Below are positions 1 through 5,006 of a DNA stretch of 5,006 nucleotides, piece by piece. Under the pieces are notes generated by a model. That model was not told the DNA's origin. It did no database searches and was given only the letters and a program-made list of their open reading frames with translations. The stretch's first letter is position 1. Every line of letters starts with the position of its first letter. Location of the stretch: the NCBI GenBank assembly GCA_007126175.1, contig SLBU01000148.1, positions 1 to 5,006 on the forward strand, in the 5' to 3' direction. The position numbers and the translations under genes are program-made. The stretch comes from Kiritimatiellia bacterium. Lineage in GTDB: Bacteria > Verrucomicrobiota > Kiritimatiellia > UBA8416.

Positions 1-121
1 CTTTGTACGCCATATCTACCAGCGAGGCCAACGCCTCGGTTGCCTGCTTCTTGCTGATCTGCGCATCTTCCGCAATCTGTGCGATGATCTGAGCCTTGGT
101 CTTCGGGGTCGCTTTTGCCAT
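1..121 (-). CDS. HU-family DNA-binding protein, N-terminal part (cut by window edge)
   Basis: Reading the minus strand from ATG at 121-119 gives 40 codons that run off the left edge without a stop. The peptide begins MAKATPKTKAQIIAQIAEDA and continues QISKKQATEALASLVDMAYK. This is the helix-turn-helix dimerisation start of the HU/IHF fold: a K/T-rich leader, then xQIIxxIAEDAxISKKQAxxAL, comparable to the 'LIxxVAEKTxLSKKxAExAL' opening of classical HU. The DNA-binding beta-arm half lies outside the window. HU proteins are small nucleoid-associated dimers that bend and compact DNA without strong sequence specificity. The start is fixed by a strong AAGGAGA site just upstream. The alanine/lysine-rich leader of about seven residues is longer than in E. 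coli HU. The family call is fairly firm; the paralogue or subgroup cannot be told from 40 residues. Confidence 0.82.
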   Translation of the reverse strand, partial: MAKATPKTKAQIIAQIAEDAQISKKQATEALASLVDMAYK

Positions 122-125
122 GTTG

Positions 126-132
126 TCTCCTT
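126..132 (-). promoter_or_regulatory. Ribosome binding site of the HU gene
   Basis: The minus strand reads AAGGAGA followed by CAAC and then the ATG at 121. This is a near-perfect Shine-Dalgarno match with a short spacer, and it decides the HU start. It is the strongest ribosome binding site in the window, as expected for an abundant nucleoid protein. Confidence 0.75.
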
Positions 133-172
133 CTCGTTATGTGCTGCCAAACCGTTTGACATCAACGCACTA

Positions 173-199
173 TTTATAATAGAAACTCCAACAAAGCAA
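173..199 (-). promoter_or_regulatory. Candidate HU promoter (weak support)
   Basis: The most AT-rich part of the intergenic region reads TATTATAAATAG on the minus strand. It contains TATAAA (178-173) as a possible -10. TTGCTT (199-194) is a possible -35, with a 15-bp spacer. That spacing is shorter than the preferred 17 bp and sigma preferences of this organism are unknown. The AT-rich block is a better guide than the hexamers. It would give a leader of roughly 45 nt ahead of the HU start. Confidence 0.35.
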
Positions 200-239
200 C
201 TGTTTTTACAGGGCAAATGCATCTTAATTTCCCAGTTTC

Positions 240-253
240 CCGCCTTCAGGCGG
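240..253. repeat. Small inverted repeat (5-bp stem) in the lpxK leader region
   Basis: CCGCC and GGCGG flank the tetranucleotide TTCA, giving a GC-only 5-bp stem. No T-run follows on either strand, so it is not a typical intrinsic terminator. It may fold in the lpxK 5' leader or be chance. Little more can be said. Confidence 0.3.
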
Positions 254-384
254 CAGCACCCATAATGAGAAGAGCTGCCTTGAATCCTCTTGCTATTCCC
301 GCGCTGCAAAACTAACGTAAAAACGCTCGGCATTTGCAACCACAGCGCCGCACCCACAAACCGTTTTCCTAGGACATATGCAAC

Positions 385-1593
385 ATGAAACGAAACCGAT
401 TGGAACAAGTCGAAAAACGCCTGGTAGCGTTAATTGAACGCAAGGGGGCCGACCAAGGCCATGGACGCCTCACCCGTTGGCTGCTCCTGTTTCTCAAGGC
501 CCTTTCCCGCCTCTATCGTTCGATCATACAGCTCCGCCTGTGGTGCTACACCCATGGCATCATGCGCCACCATACCCTCGGATGCCAGGTGATCAGCGTC
601 GGAAACCTGACCGTCGGAGGTACCGGCAAAACCCCCGTCGTCGAAATTTTTGCACGCGAACTGGAACGCGCAGGCCGGCGCGTAGCGATCCTGAGCCGCG
701 GCTACAAAAAATCCAAACCGCCTCCCTTGAAGCGCTTAACCAACACACTGACGCTGGCGGAGAAACGCGAGCCGCCGCGGGTCGTCTCCAACGGCAGCGA
801 ACTGCTGCTCGACTCCTACATGAGCGGGGACGAACCCTACATGCTCGCCAGCAACCTCCCCAATGTGGCCGTTCTCGTCGATCGCGACCGTGTCAAAAGT
901 GGGCGCTACGCCATCAACCGCCTCAACTGCGACACCTTGATTCTTGACGATGGCTTCCAGTACCTTTCGCTCAAGCCCCGCGTGCAGATCGTGCTTGTCG
1001 ACATGACCAACCCATTCGGAAACGAAAATGTCCTCCCCCGCGGTATTCTGCGCGAACCCGTCAAAAACATCCGACGCGCCGACTTTATCTTCATCACCAA
1101 GTCAGATGGCCTGCGTTCAGCCCCAATCATCGAGCAGATTCGCAAATACAACCAACATGCCGAAATCCTCGAGTGCCGCCATTGCCCACGTTACCTCAAA
1201 AATGTCATTACCGCGGAACAGGCGGATCTCTCCTTTCTCCAAGGACGCAAGGTCGCTGCCCTGTCCGGCATCGCGGCCCCCGACGGCTTTGAAAAATCAA
1301 TCGAAGCATTCGGGGCAACCCTGCTCGAACGCTTCCGATTTGCCGATCACCACCGCTATCGCCAACAAGAAATGCTCGATATTATCAACGCCGCTGCCAA
1401 GGCCGGGGCCGATGCCATTATTACCACCGAAAAAGATGCCGTGCGCTTCCCGCGACTGTCGCGCTGCGATGTGCCCATTCTTTTTCTTCGCGTCGATATT
1501 GAAATTCTCACCGGCGAAGACAATTTTCAACAATGGATCGAGCGCATCTGCTTCCGACAACCGCAAAAACCGGTGGAGGCTACGGCCATATGA
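385..1593 (+). CDS. lpxK: Tetraacyldisaccharide 4'-kinase (lipid A 4'-kinase)
   Basis: A 402-residue protein that transfers phosphate from ATP to the 4' hydroxyl of the tetraacyldisaccharide-1-phosphate lipid A precursor, at the cytoplasmic face of the inner membrane. Hallmarks in order: an amphipathic, hydrophobic N-terminal segment at about 32-53 that should dip into the membrane; the atypical P-loop [14 protein letters not shown] (71-84); SRGYK (104-108); GDEPYM (148-153), whose Asp149/Glu150 match the family's catalytic/metal pair; LILDDGFQ (185-192); LPRGILREP (217-225); DHHRY (321-325), with the His of the known catalytic dyad; and TEKDAVR (348-354). All key residues are present. It is longer than many LpxK proteins because about 30 extra charged residues precede the membrane helix. 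The ATG at 385 has AGGA at 371-374 with a 10-nt spacer. The stop overlaps the next gene's start, so it is probably the first gene of the operon. Confidence 0.95.
   Translation: MKRNRLEQVEKRLVALIERKGADQGHGRLTRWLLLFLKALSRLYRSIIQLRLWCYTHGIMRHHTLGCQVISVGNLTVGGTGKTPVVEIFARELERAGRRVAILSRGYKKSKPPPLKRLTNTLTLAEKREPPRVVSNGSELLLDSYMSGDEPYMLASNLPNVAVLVDRDRVKSGRYAINRLNCDTLILDDGFQYLSLKPRVQIVLVDMTNPFGNENVLPRGILREPVKNIRRADFIFITKSDGLRSAPIIEQIRKYNQHAEILECRHCPRYLKNVITAEQADLSFLQGRKVAALSGIAAPDGFEKSIEAFGATLLERFRFADHHRYRQQEMLDIINAAAKAGADAIITTEKDAVRFPRLSRCDVPILFLRVDIEILTGEDNFQQWIERICFRQPQKPVEATAI
1575..1579 (+). promoter_or_regulatory. Ribosome binding site of the waaF-like gene, inside the lpxK 3' end
   Basis: GGAGG lies 10 nt before the ATG at 1590, within the last codons of lpxK. 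It selects the ATG at 1590 over an in-frame ATG at 1533 that would add 19 unconserved residues lying deep inside lpxK. Confidence 0.65.
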
Positions 1594-2588
1594 AAGGCGA
1601 CAAACCACATACGCTCATCTGTGGCGTAAATTGGCTCGGCGATAGTTGCATGTCCATGCCTGCAATCCAGGCCTGGAAAAACCTGCACCCCAACCATACA
1701 CTCACAATCCTGGTGAAACCTCCCCTTGCCCCACTCTGGCAATGCCACGCGGCCATCGACAACATCGCAAAGCTCTCGCCCGGAAACCTGGGCCCTCTGC
1801 GCACAGGACGCACGCTGCGCAACCTACCCTACGAAACCGCCTACATTTTCCCGAATTCCTGGCGCGCCACCCTCCCGCCGCTTATCGCAAACATCCCCAA
1901 CCGGATCGGATTTTCCGGACACAGCCGCGCCTGGCTTCTTACCAAAGTGATTCCCGATGCGCCGGCAACCGAGCACCAACAGTACGAGTTCGCCCGCATT
2001 CTGGGCGTACCCCTCACAGATCCCCTCCCATTGCCGGAATTGCAGCTTCCAGATCCTCCTGCTGAAATGTCGCGGCTATCCAAACCCATCGTCGGCATTC
2101 TCCCCGGCGCAGCAAGAGGCCCCGCCAAACGCTGGCCAACCAAACACTTTATTGCAGCGGCGCAACACATACAGCACTCGCACGAATGCCATTTTGTCGT
2201 CATGGGGACGCCCGCCGAAGCGCCCCTCTGCCAGGAAGTGGCACAGGCACTCTCCCCACACGCCATCTGCCTGGCGGGCAGCACAACGCTACCCACGCTC
2301 GCAGCAACCTTACGCGCCTGCACCGGTGTACTTTCCAACGATAGCGGCGGCATGCATCTGGCAGCCGCCGTGGGCACACCCGTGGTTGCCATGTTTGGCC
2401 TCACCGACCCCGCCAAAACCGGTCCCATTGGCCCCAACGCCCGCTGCTTACAGCCCCACGGCATCCAAGGCGCACGCAAAATCGCCCGCAACAATCTGGA
2501 AGCCGAACGCATCCTCGCCTCCATCCCTCCCGAAGACGCCGCCAACGCCCTACTCGAACGTATGCATGAAAGCCGATCGCCGTTATGA
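1590..2588 (+). CDS. waaF: Glycosyltransferase family 9 protein, ADP-heptose:LPS heptosyltransferase (WaaF-like)
   Basis: A 332-residue GT-B glycosyltransferase of the heptosyltransferase family, which adds sugars such as L-glycero-D-manno-heptose to the LPS inner core on the cytoplasmic side. The N-terminal acceptor domain opens with VNWLGDSCMSMPAIQAW (13-29); Asp18 matches the family's catalytic Asp. FPNSWRATLPP (87-97) and NRIGFSG (104-110) follow. The C-terminal nucleotide-sugar domain has PGAARGPAKRWP (172-183), where family members bind phosphate, and SNDSGGMHLAAAVGTPVVAMFG split over 249-270, then LTDPAKTGP (271-279). The C-terminus is short and lacks the CPxCF...CPxGHxxCM cysteine cluster of E. 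coli-type WaaF, carrying instead HGIQGARKIARNN (290-302). The start at 1590 overlaps the lpxK stop as ATGA and has its own GGAGG. The family is firm. The donor, acceptor and exact symbol are inferred from resemblance and the lpxK neighbour; WaaC/RfaQ-like or another heptosyltransferase role is possible. Confidence 0.85.
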   Translation: MKGDKPHTLICGVNWLGDSCMSMPAIQAWKNLHPNHTLTILVKPPLAPLWQCHAAIDNIAKLSPGNLGPLRTGRTLRNLPYETAYIFPNSWRATLPPLIANIPNRIGFSGHSRAWLLTKVIPDAPATEHQQYEFARILGVPLTDPLPLPELQLPDPPAEMSRLSKPIVGILPGAARGPAKRWPTKHFIAAAQHIQHSHECHFVVMGTPAEAPLCQEVAQALSPHAICLAGSTTLPTLAATLRACTGVLSNDSGGMHLAAAVGTPVVAMFGLTDPAKTGPIGPNARCLQPHGIQGARKIARNNLEAERILASIPPEDAANALLERMHESRSPL

Positions 2589-4189
2589 AATTTCTGCGTA
2601 ACGCCGTCACCGTTGGAGGATTCACTGCCCTGAGCCGGATTCTTGGCCTTGTGCGCGAAATCCTCATGGCCACCTTTTTCGGCACCACTCTGGTAAAGTC
2701 GGCCTTCGATCTTGCCTTTCGTATCCCCAACCTCTTCCGTGCCATTTTTGGAGAAGGAGCCTTGTCGCAGGCCTTCATTCCCATCTATACCCAAACCCGC
2801 ACGCGTGAGGGCAACGCCAGTGCCAATGCCTTTGCGGGCAAAGTCCTCACGCTCCTCGCCGCTATCTTATGCACCATCACCGCCATCACCCTGCTTGCCA
2901 TACAACTCGCACGCCCCTGGATGACCTACGGAAGCCGCCCCGAAACCGTACTGCGCCTACTTGCCGTCCTCTTCCCCTACCTGATTTTTCTCTGCCTGGC
3001 AGCCGCCTGCATGGGTATCCTGAATAGCATCGGAAAATTTGCACTGCCCGCCGCGACCCCCATGCTCATGAATCTTGTCTGGATCGCAACCCTGGTTTTC
3101 ATCATCCCACGCATGCCAGAATCTCCGGATCGGCGCATCGCTGCCCTCGCCTGGGCCGTCGTCTTTTCCGGTCTGCTGCAGCTTATCTGCCAAGCCGCAC
3201 CGCTCACACGGCGAGCCATTCGCCCCATCCTATCGACCCAATGGAAAGATCCCCAACTCAAGCACATGTTCAACATATTCCTGCCGGCCGCGCTGGCCAT
3301 GGGCATCCGCGATATCAACACCCTTGTCGATGGTATGCTGGCCCTCTGGATCGGTACCTGGGCCCCCGCCGCCCTCGTCTTTGCTGAACGACTCGCCTAC
3401 CTTCCGCTCGGTCTCTTTGCCACCGCCCTCGGCACCGTCCTGCTGCCTGAACTTTCGCGCCTCGCCGTTGCCGACCCTGAAACCATGCACAAAACCCTGC
3501 GCCAGGCGATCACGGCCATCCTCGTCATCATGCTGCCAGCCGCTGCTGCACTAGCCTACCTCGCAACCCCCATCATCCAACTCATCTACGAACAAGGCGC
3601 ATTCGATGCCAACTCCACCCGCCTGACCAGTCGCGCCCTGATGGCATATGCCCCCGGACTCGTCGTCTTTGCCATCTACAAAATGCTGCTCCCTGCCTTC
3701 TATGCCCGCCGTGACAGCCGTACCCCCATGCTATGCGGGGCAGCCGCCGTAGCACTGAACCTCTGCCTGAATATCATCTTTATCGTCATCCTCCCGCGCG
3801 AATGGCGGCACGCCGGTCTCGCCGCCGCCACCGTCCTCACCAGCACCGGCAACACCAGCGTTCTAGCCATCATCCTATACCGCCAAGGGGGGCTACCTAA
3901 CGTGAAAGACCTCGGTCGCACCGCCCTCCGGATCACCTGCTGCACCCTCATCATGCTGGCAGCACTGGCGCTCGCGCGCCCCTACCTGTCAGACGCAGCC
4001 CTTATCAACATGACCACCAAAGGCGGGCAAATCACCCACATGGCCATACTTATCACCATTGGCATCGCCACCTACCTGCTAGCCCTCCTCCTCATCGCTC
4101 GCAACGAAATCCGCGCCCTGCTCGCAAAAACTACAGCCCCCGCAAGCCCTCCGCCACCTCTTCCAGCGCATCGCGATCCCGAATCGTGA
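2585..4189 (+). CDS. murJ: Lipid II flippase MurJ (MviN)
   Basis: A 534-residue integral membrane protein of the MOP superfamily that moves lipid II from the cytoplasmic to the periplasmic leaflet for peptidoglycan assembly. The N-terminus carries the family signature: SRILGLVREIL (17-27), with Arg18 and Arg24 at the same numbers as the essential arginines of E. coli MurJ; D42; and PNLFRAIFGEGALSQAF (48-64), with Asn49, Arg52 and Glu57. ERLAYLPLGLF (268-278) supplies the central-cavity Arg269. About 13-14 hydrophobic segments can be counted from about residue 26 to 505, against 14 in MurJ. It starts by ATGA overlap with the preceding gene and has no clear Shine-Dalgarno, so translation is probably coupled. 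The last 19 residues form a proline-rich tail (SPPPPLP at 521-527) encoded opposite the 3' end of the Crp/Fnr gene. Slightly longer than E. coli MurJ (511 residues), mainly through this tail. Confidence 0.95.
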   Translation: MKFLRNAVTVGGFTALSRILGLVREILMATFFGTTLVKSAFDLAFRIPNLFRAIFGEGALSQAFIPIYTQTRTREGNASANAFAGKVLTLLAAILCTITAITLLAIQLARPWMTYGSRPETVLRLLAVLFPYLIFLCLAAACMGILNSIGKFALPAATPMLMNLVWIATLVFIIPRMPESPDRRIAALAWAVVFSGLLQLICQAAPLTRRAIRPILSTQWKDPQLKHMFNIFLPAALAMGIRDINTLVDGMLALWIGTWAPAALVFAERLAYLPLGLFATALGTVLLPELSRLAVADPETMHKTLRQAITAILVIMLPAAAALAYLATPIIQLIYEQGAFDANSTRLTSRALMAYAPGLVVFAIYKMLLPAFYARRDSRTPMLCGAAAVALNLCLNIIFIVILPREWRHAGLAAATVLTSTGNTSVLAIILYRQGGLPNVKDLGRTALRITCCTLIMLAALALARPYLSDAALINMTTKGGQITHMAILITIGIATYLLALLLIARNEIRALLAKTTAPASPPPPLPAHRDPES

Positions 4190-4814
4190 TCTGCCGCCCC
4201 TCCACAGCAATGAGCCCCTGCTCCTGCAGCTTGCGCAACGTGCGGCTCACCGTCTCCGCAATCGTACCCAAGTGTGCCGCCAGCATCCCCTTCGTAATCG
4301 GTAATGTAATCCGATTGCTTCCCGCTTCGTTTGCCTGCGCCACCAGATATTGCGCCAACCGCGTGCCTACATCCTTGAGCGATAAATCATCAATCAACCC
4401 CACAAACCGACGTAATCGACGCGACAACACTGCCAGCATCGCCAACAAGATATCCGGTTCCGCCCGCGTTACCCGCAGAAAAGCATCACGCGGCACATAC
4501 AGCACACGGGATGCGCACACCGCCTCCGCTGCCGCAGGATACGTCCCCCCCTCGAACACAGCCACCTCACCACAAACATCCCCCGGCGTTTCAAACACAT
4601 GCAGAATCTGGCGCCGGCCATCCATCCCCGTCCGGTACACCTGCAAACCTCCCTCCCACAATATGTAGAATCCGGACGCCGGTTCATCCTGCAAAAACAG
4701 TACATCCCCCCCCGGAACCTTGCGATCCACCACCACCTTCGCTAGGGCTCCCAACTGCACCGCCGACAACCCCGTAAACATATCCACCCGCTTCAACACC
4801 CCAACCATATCCAT
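4131..4814 (-). CDS. Crp/Fnr-family transcriptional regulator
   Basis: A 227-residue cytoplasmic DNA-binding regulator, expected to act as a dimer. An N-terminal cNMP-binding-fold domain (about 8-120) begins VLKRVDMFTGLSAVQLGALA and contains GEVAVFEGGTYPAAAEA (82-98). A long dimerisation helix (about 120-145) follows, then a winged-helix domain with LAAHLGTIAETVSRTLRKLQ (178-197). The recognition helix has ETVSR (187-191), the E-xx-SR pattern that in FNR reads TTGAT half-sites. The Arg-Ser pair that binds cAMP in E. coli CRP is replaced by residues around YPAAAEA. There is no N-terminal cysteine cluster like FNR's, only Cys81 and Cys100 in the sensor domain. It is thus neither a typical CRP nor FNR, and its signal is unknown; a heme, redox or other ligand is possible. 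ATG at 4814 is chosen because AGGAAGG lies 8 nt upstream. GTG at 4823 would overlap that site, and ATG at 4808 is also possible. Confidence 0.9.
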   Translation of the reverse strand: MDMVGVLKRVDMFTGLSAVQLGALAKVVVDRKVPGGDVLFLQDEPASGFYILWEGGLQVYRTGMDGRRQILHVFETPGDVCGEVAVFEGGTYPAAAEAVCASRVLYVPRDAFLRVTRAEPDILLAMLAVLSRRLRRFVGLIDDLSLKDVGTRLAQYLVAQANEAGSNRITLPITKGMLAAHLGTIAETVSRTLRKLQEQGLIAVEGRQITIRDRDALEEVAEGLRGL

Positions 4815-4822
4815 ATCATCCA

Positions 4823-4829
4823 CCTTCCT
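4823..4829 (-). promoter_or_regulatory. Ribosome binding site of the Crp/Fnr gene, abutting the repeat array
   Basis: The minus strand reads AGGAAGG, then eight nucleotides, then ATG at 4814. The spacing is good and favours this start over GTG at 4823, which lies inside the site. The first three bases (AGG, 4829-4827) belong to the end of the tandem repeat array, so the repeats run right into the translation start region. Confidence 0.6.
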
Positions 4830-5006
4830 GGGAACGCCAGGCTCCAGCCTGGCCCGAACGTCCTAGACCCCGCGCCCCGAGGGAGTCGGGGCCCAACAGC
4901 TCCCCTGGGAACGCCAGGCTCCAGCCTGGCCCGAAGCCCAACAGCTCCCCTGGGAACGCCAGGCTCCAGCCTGGCCCGAAGCCCAACAGCTCCCCTGGGA
5001 ACGCCA
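4827..5006. repeat. Tandem array of a 45-bp palindrome-bearing repeat
   Basis: Two complete 45-bp units (4904-4948 and 4949-4993) are identical base for base. The next begins at 4994 and is cut by the window edge after 13 matching bases. A first unit (4827-4858 plus 4891-4903) is identical too, but split by 32 bp. Each unit starts CCTGGGAAC, contains the inverted repeat GCCAGGCTCCAGCCTGGC (4836-4853, 4913-4930, 4958-4975), and ends CCCGAAGCCCAACAGCTCC. The inverted repeat can form a 7-bp stem with a TCCA loop. Units are directly adjacent, with no unique spacers, so this is not a CRISPR array. Any Crp/Fnr promoter must lie inside or beyond the array. Similar GC-rich palindromic intergenic repeats occur, as I recall, in Verrucomicrobiota/Kiritimatiellota-type genomes. 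The true length is unknown because the array leaves the window. Confidence 0.92.
4859..4890. repeat. 32-bp segment interrupting the first repeat unit, forming most of a second hairpin
   Basis: Compared with the intact units, the first copy carries 32 extra bases exactly between CCCGAA and GCCCAACAG. The segment ends in most of a second inverted repeat, GCCCCGAGGGAGTCGGGGC (4874-4892), a 7-bp stem with a GGGAG loop. The last two bases of that hairpin come from the repeat unit itself. It may be a small inserted palindromic element, or the ancestral form from which the 45-bp unit arose by deletion. Confidence 0.7.

Larger units (their letters stand above)
122..384. other. Divergent intergenic region between HU and lpxK
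   Basis: This 263-bp stretch carries no convincing gene. It holds the HU ribosome binding site and probable promoter near its left end. On the plus strand TTGACA (156-161) and TATAAT (175-180) are both perfect hexamers but only 13 bp apart, too close for a normal sigma-70-type promoter. CATAAT (261-266) is another -10-like hexamer without a good -35. TTGCTA (290-295) and TAACGT (313-318) are 17 bp apart but poor matches. The lpxK promoter therefore probably lies here but cannot be fixed. An imperfect inverted repeat is centred near 160 (153-167), and a small hairpin sits at 240-253. Confidence 0.6.
385..4189 (+). other. Probable envelope-biogenesis operon lpxK-waaF-murJ
   Basis: Three same-strand genes are joined by two ATGA stop/start overlaps, at 1590-1593 and 2585-2588, with no room for internal promoters or terminators between them. 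The contents join lipid A phosphorylation, LPS core glycosylation and lipid II flipping. No intrinsic terminator is visible after murJ within the overlap with the opposing gene, so where the transcript ends is unknown. Co-transcription is inferred from layout only. Confidence 0.8.

Noticed and set aside
200..211. CTGT-TTTT-ACAG palindrome as a LexA box
   Set aside because: The two triplets are separated by six bases, not the ten of the E. coli SOS box, and it lies away from any clear promoter.
240..253. Intrinsic terminator
   Set aside because: The stem is only five base pairs, with no T-run on either strand, and no gene ends nearby.
16..408. A 130-codon minus-strand frame crossing the HU gene and the intergenic region
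   Set aside because: It overlaps the HU start in another frame and runs through the promoter region, and its C-terminal part is low-complexity Arg-rich sequence. HU has a strong ribosome binding site and family match.
378..437. Short plus-strand frame from ATG 378 overlapping the lpxK start
   Set aside because: The AGGA site is only three bases from this ATG but ten from the lpxK ATG, and the 19-residue product has no recognisable feature.
1841..2794. A 317-codon open frame on the minus strand opposite waaF and the start of murJ
   Set aside because: It lies across two clearly conserved genes and its translation shows no recognisable domain. Such antisense frames are common in GC-rich coding DNA.
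4380..4402. TTGAT-like repeats (minus strand) as a self-regulatory FNR-type site
   Set aside because: The half-sites are direct rather than inverted, and they lie inside the regulator's coding sequence.
4186..4668. A 160-codon plus-strand frame opposite the Crp/Fnr gene
   Set aside because: Shadow of the regulator, with no domain signal.
4827..5006. CRISPR array
   Set aside because: Units are contiguous and identical with no unique spacers of repeat-like length, and no cas gene is visible.

Overview
The window looks like chromosomal DNA of a GC-rich, Gram-negative bacterium that makes lipopolysaccharide. Lipid A kinase, an ADP-heptose:LPS heptosyltransferase-type enzyme and the lipid II flippase MurJ lie together. 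The wording of LpxK (an extended N-terminus leading into [20 protein letters not shown]), the short, cysteine-poor C-terminus of the WaaF-like protein, the HU variant and the GGGAACGCCAGGCTCCAGCCTGGC-type repeats remind me of the PVC superphylum, in particular Kiritimatiellota, Lentisphaerota or Verrucomicrobiota. That placement is inferred from memory of such sequences, not from a search.

Layout. Positions 1-121 (minus) hold the first 40 codons of an HU-family DNA-binding protein, cut by the window edge. Positions 122-384 are a divergent intergenic region with the HU ribosome binding site and weak promoter-like elements. Positions 385-4189 (plus) are a tight three-gene cluster, lpxK, a waaF-like gene and murJ, each junction being a 4-bp ATGA stop/start overlap. 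On the opposite strand, 4131-4814 encodes a Crp/Fnr-family regulator whose 3' end overlaps the 3' end of murJ by 59 bp. From 4827 to the window edge there is an exact 45-bp tandem repeat with an internal 18-bp hairpin. Its first copy is split by a 32-bp segment that contributes most of a second hairpin. The array ends inside the ribosome binding site of the Crp/Fnr gene.

How the genes fit together. LpxK phosphorylates the 4' position of the lipid A precursor. The WaaF-like enzyme probably adds a sugar to the inner core. MurJ flips lipid II for peptidoglycan synthesis. The cluster therefore couples outer-membrane and cell-wall building through one probable transcript. HU and the Crp/Fnr regulator flank it on the other strand and probably form separate transcription units.

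I see no new system of the defence or mobile-cassette kind. The parts most worth a second look are the repeat array at the right edge, its contact with the regulator's translation start, and the coding overlap between murJ and the regulator.
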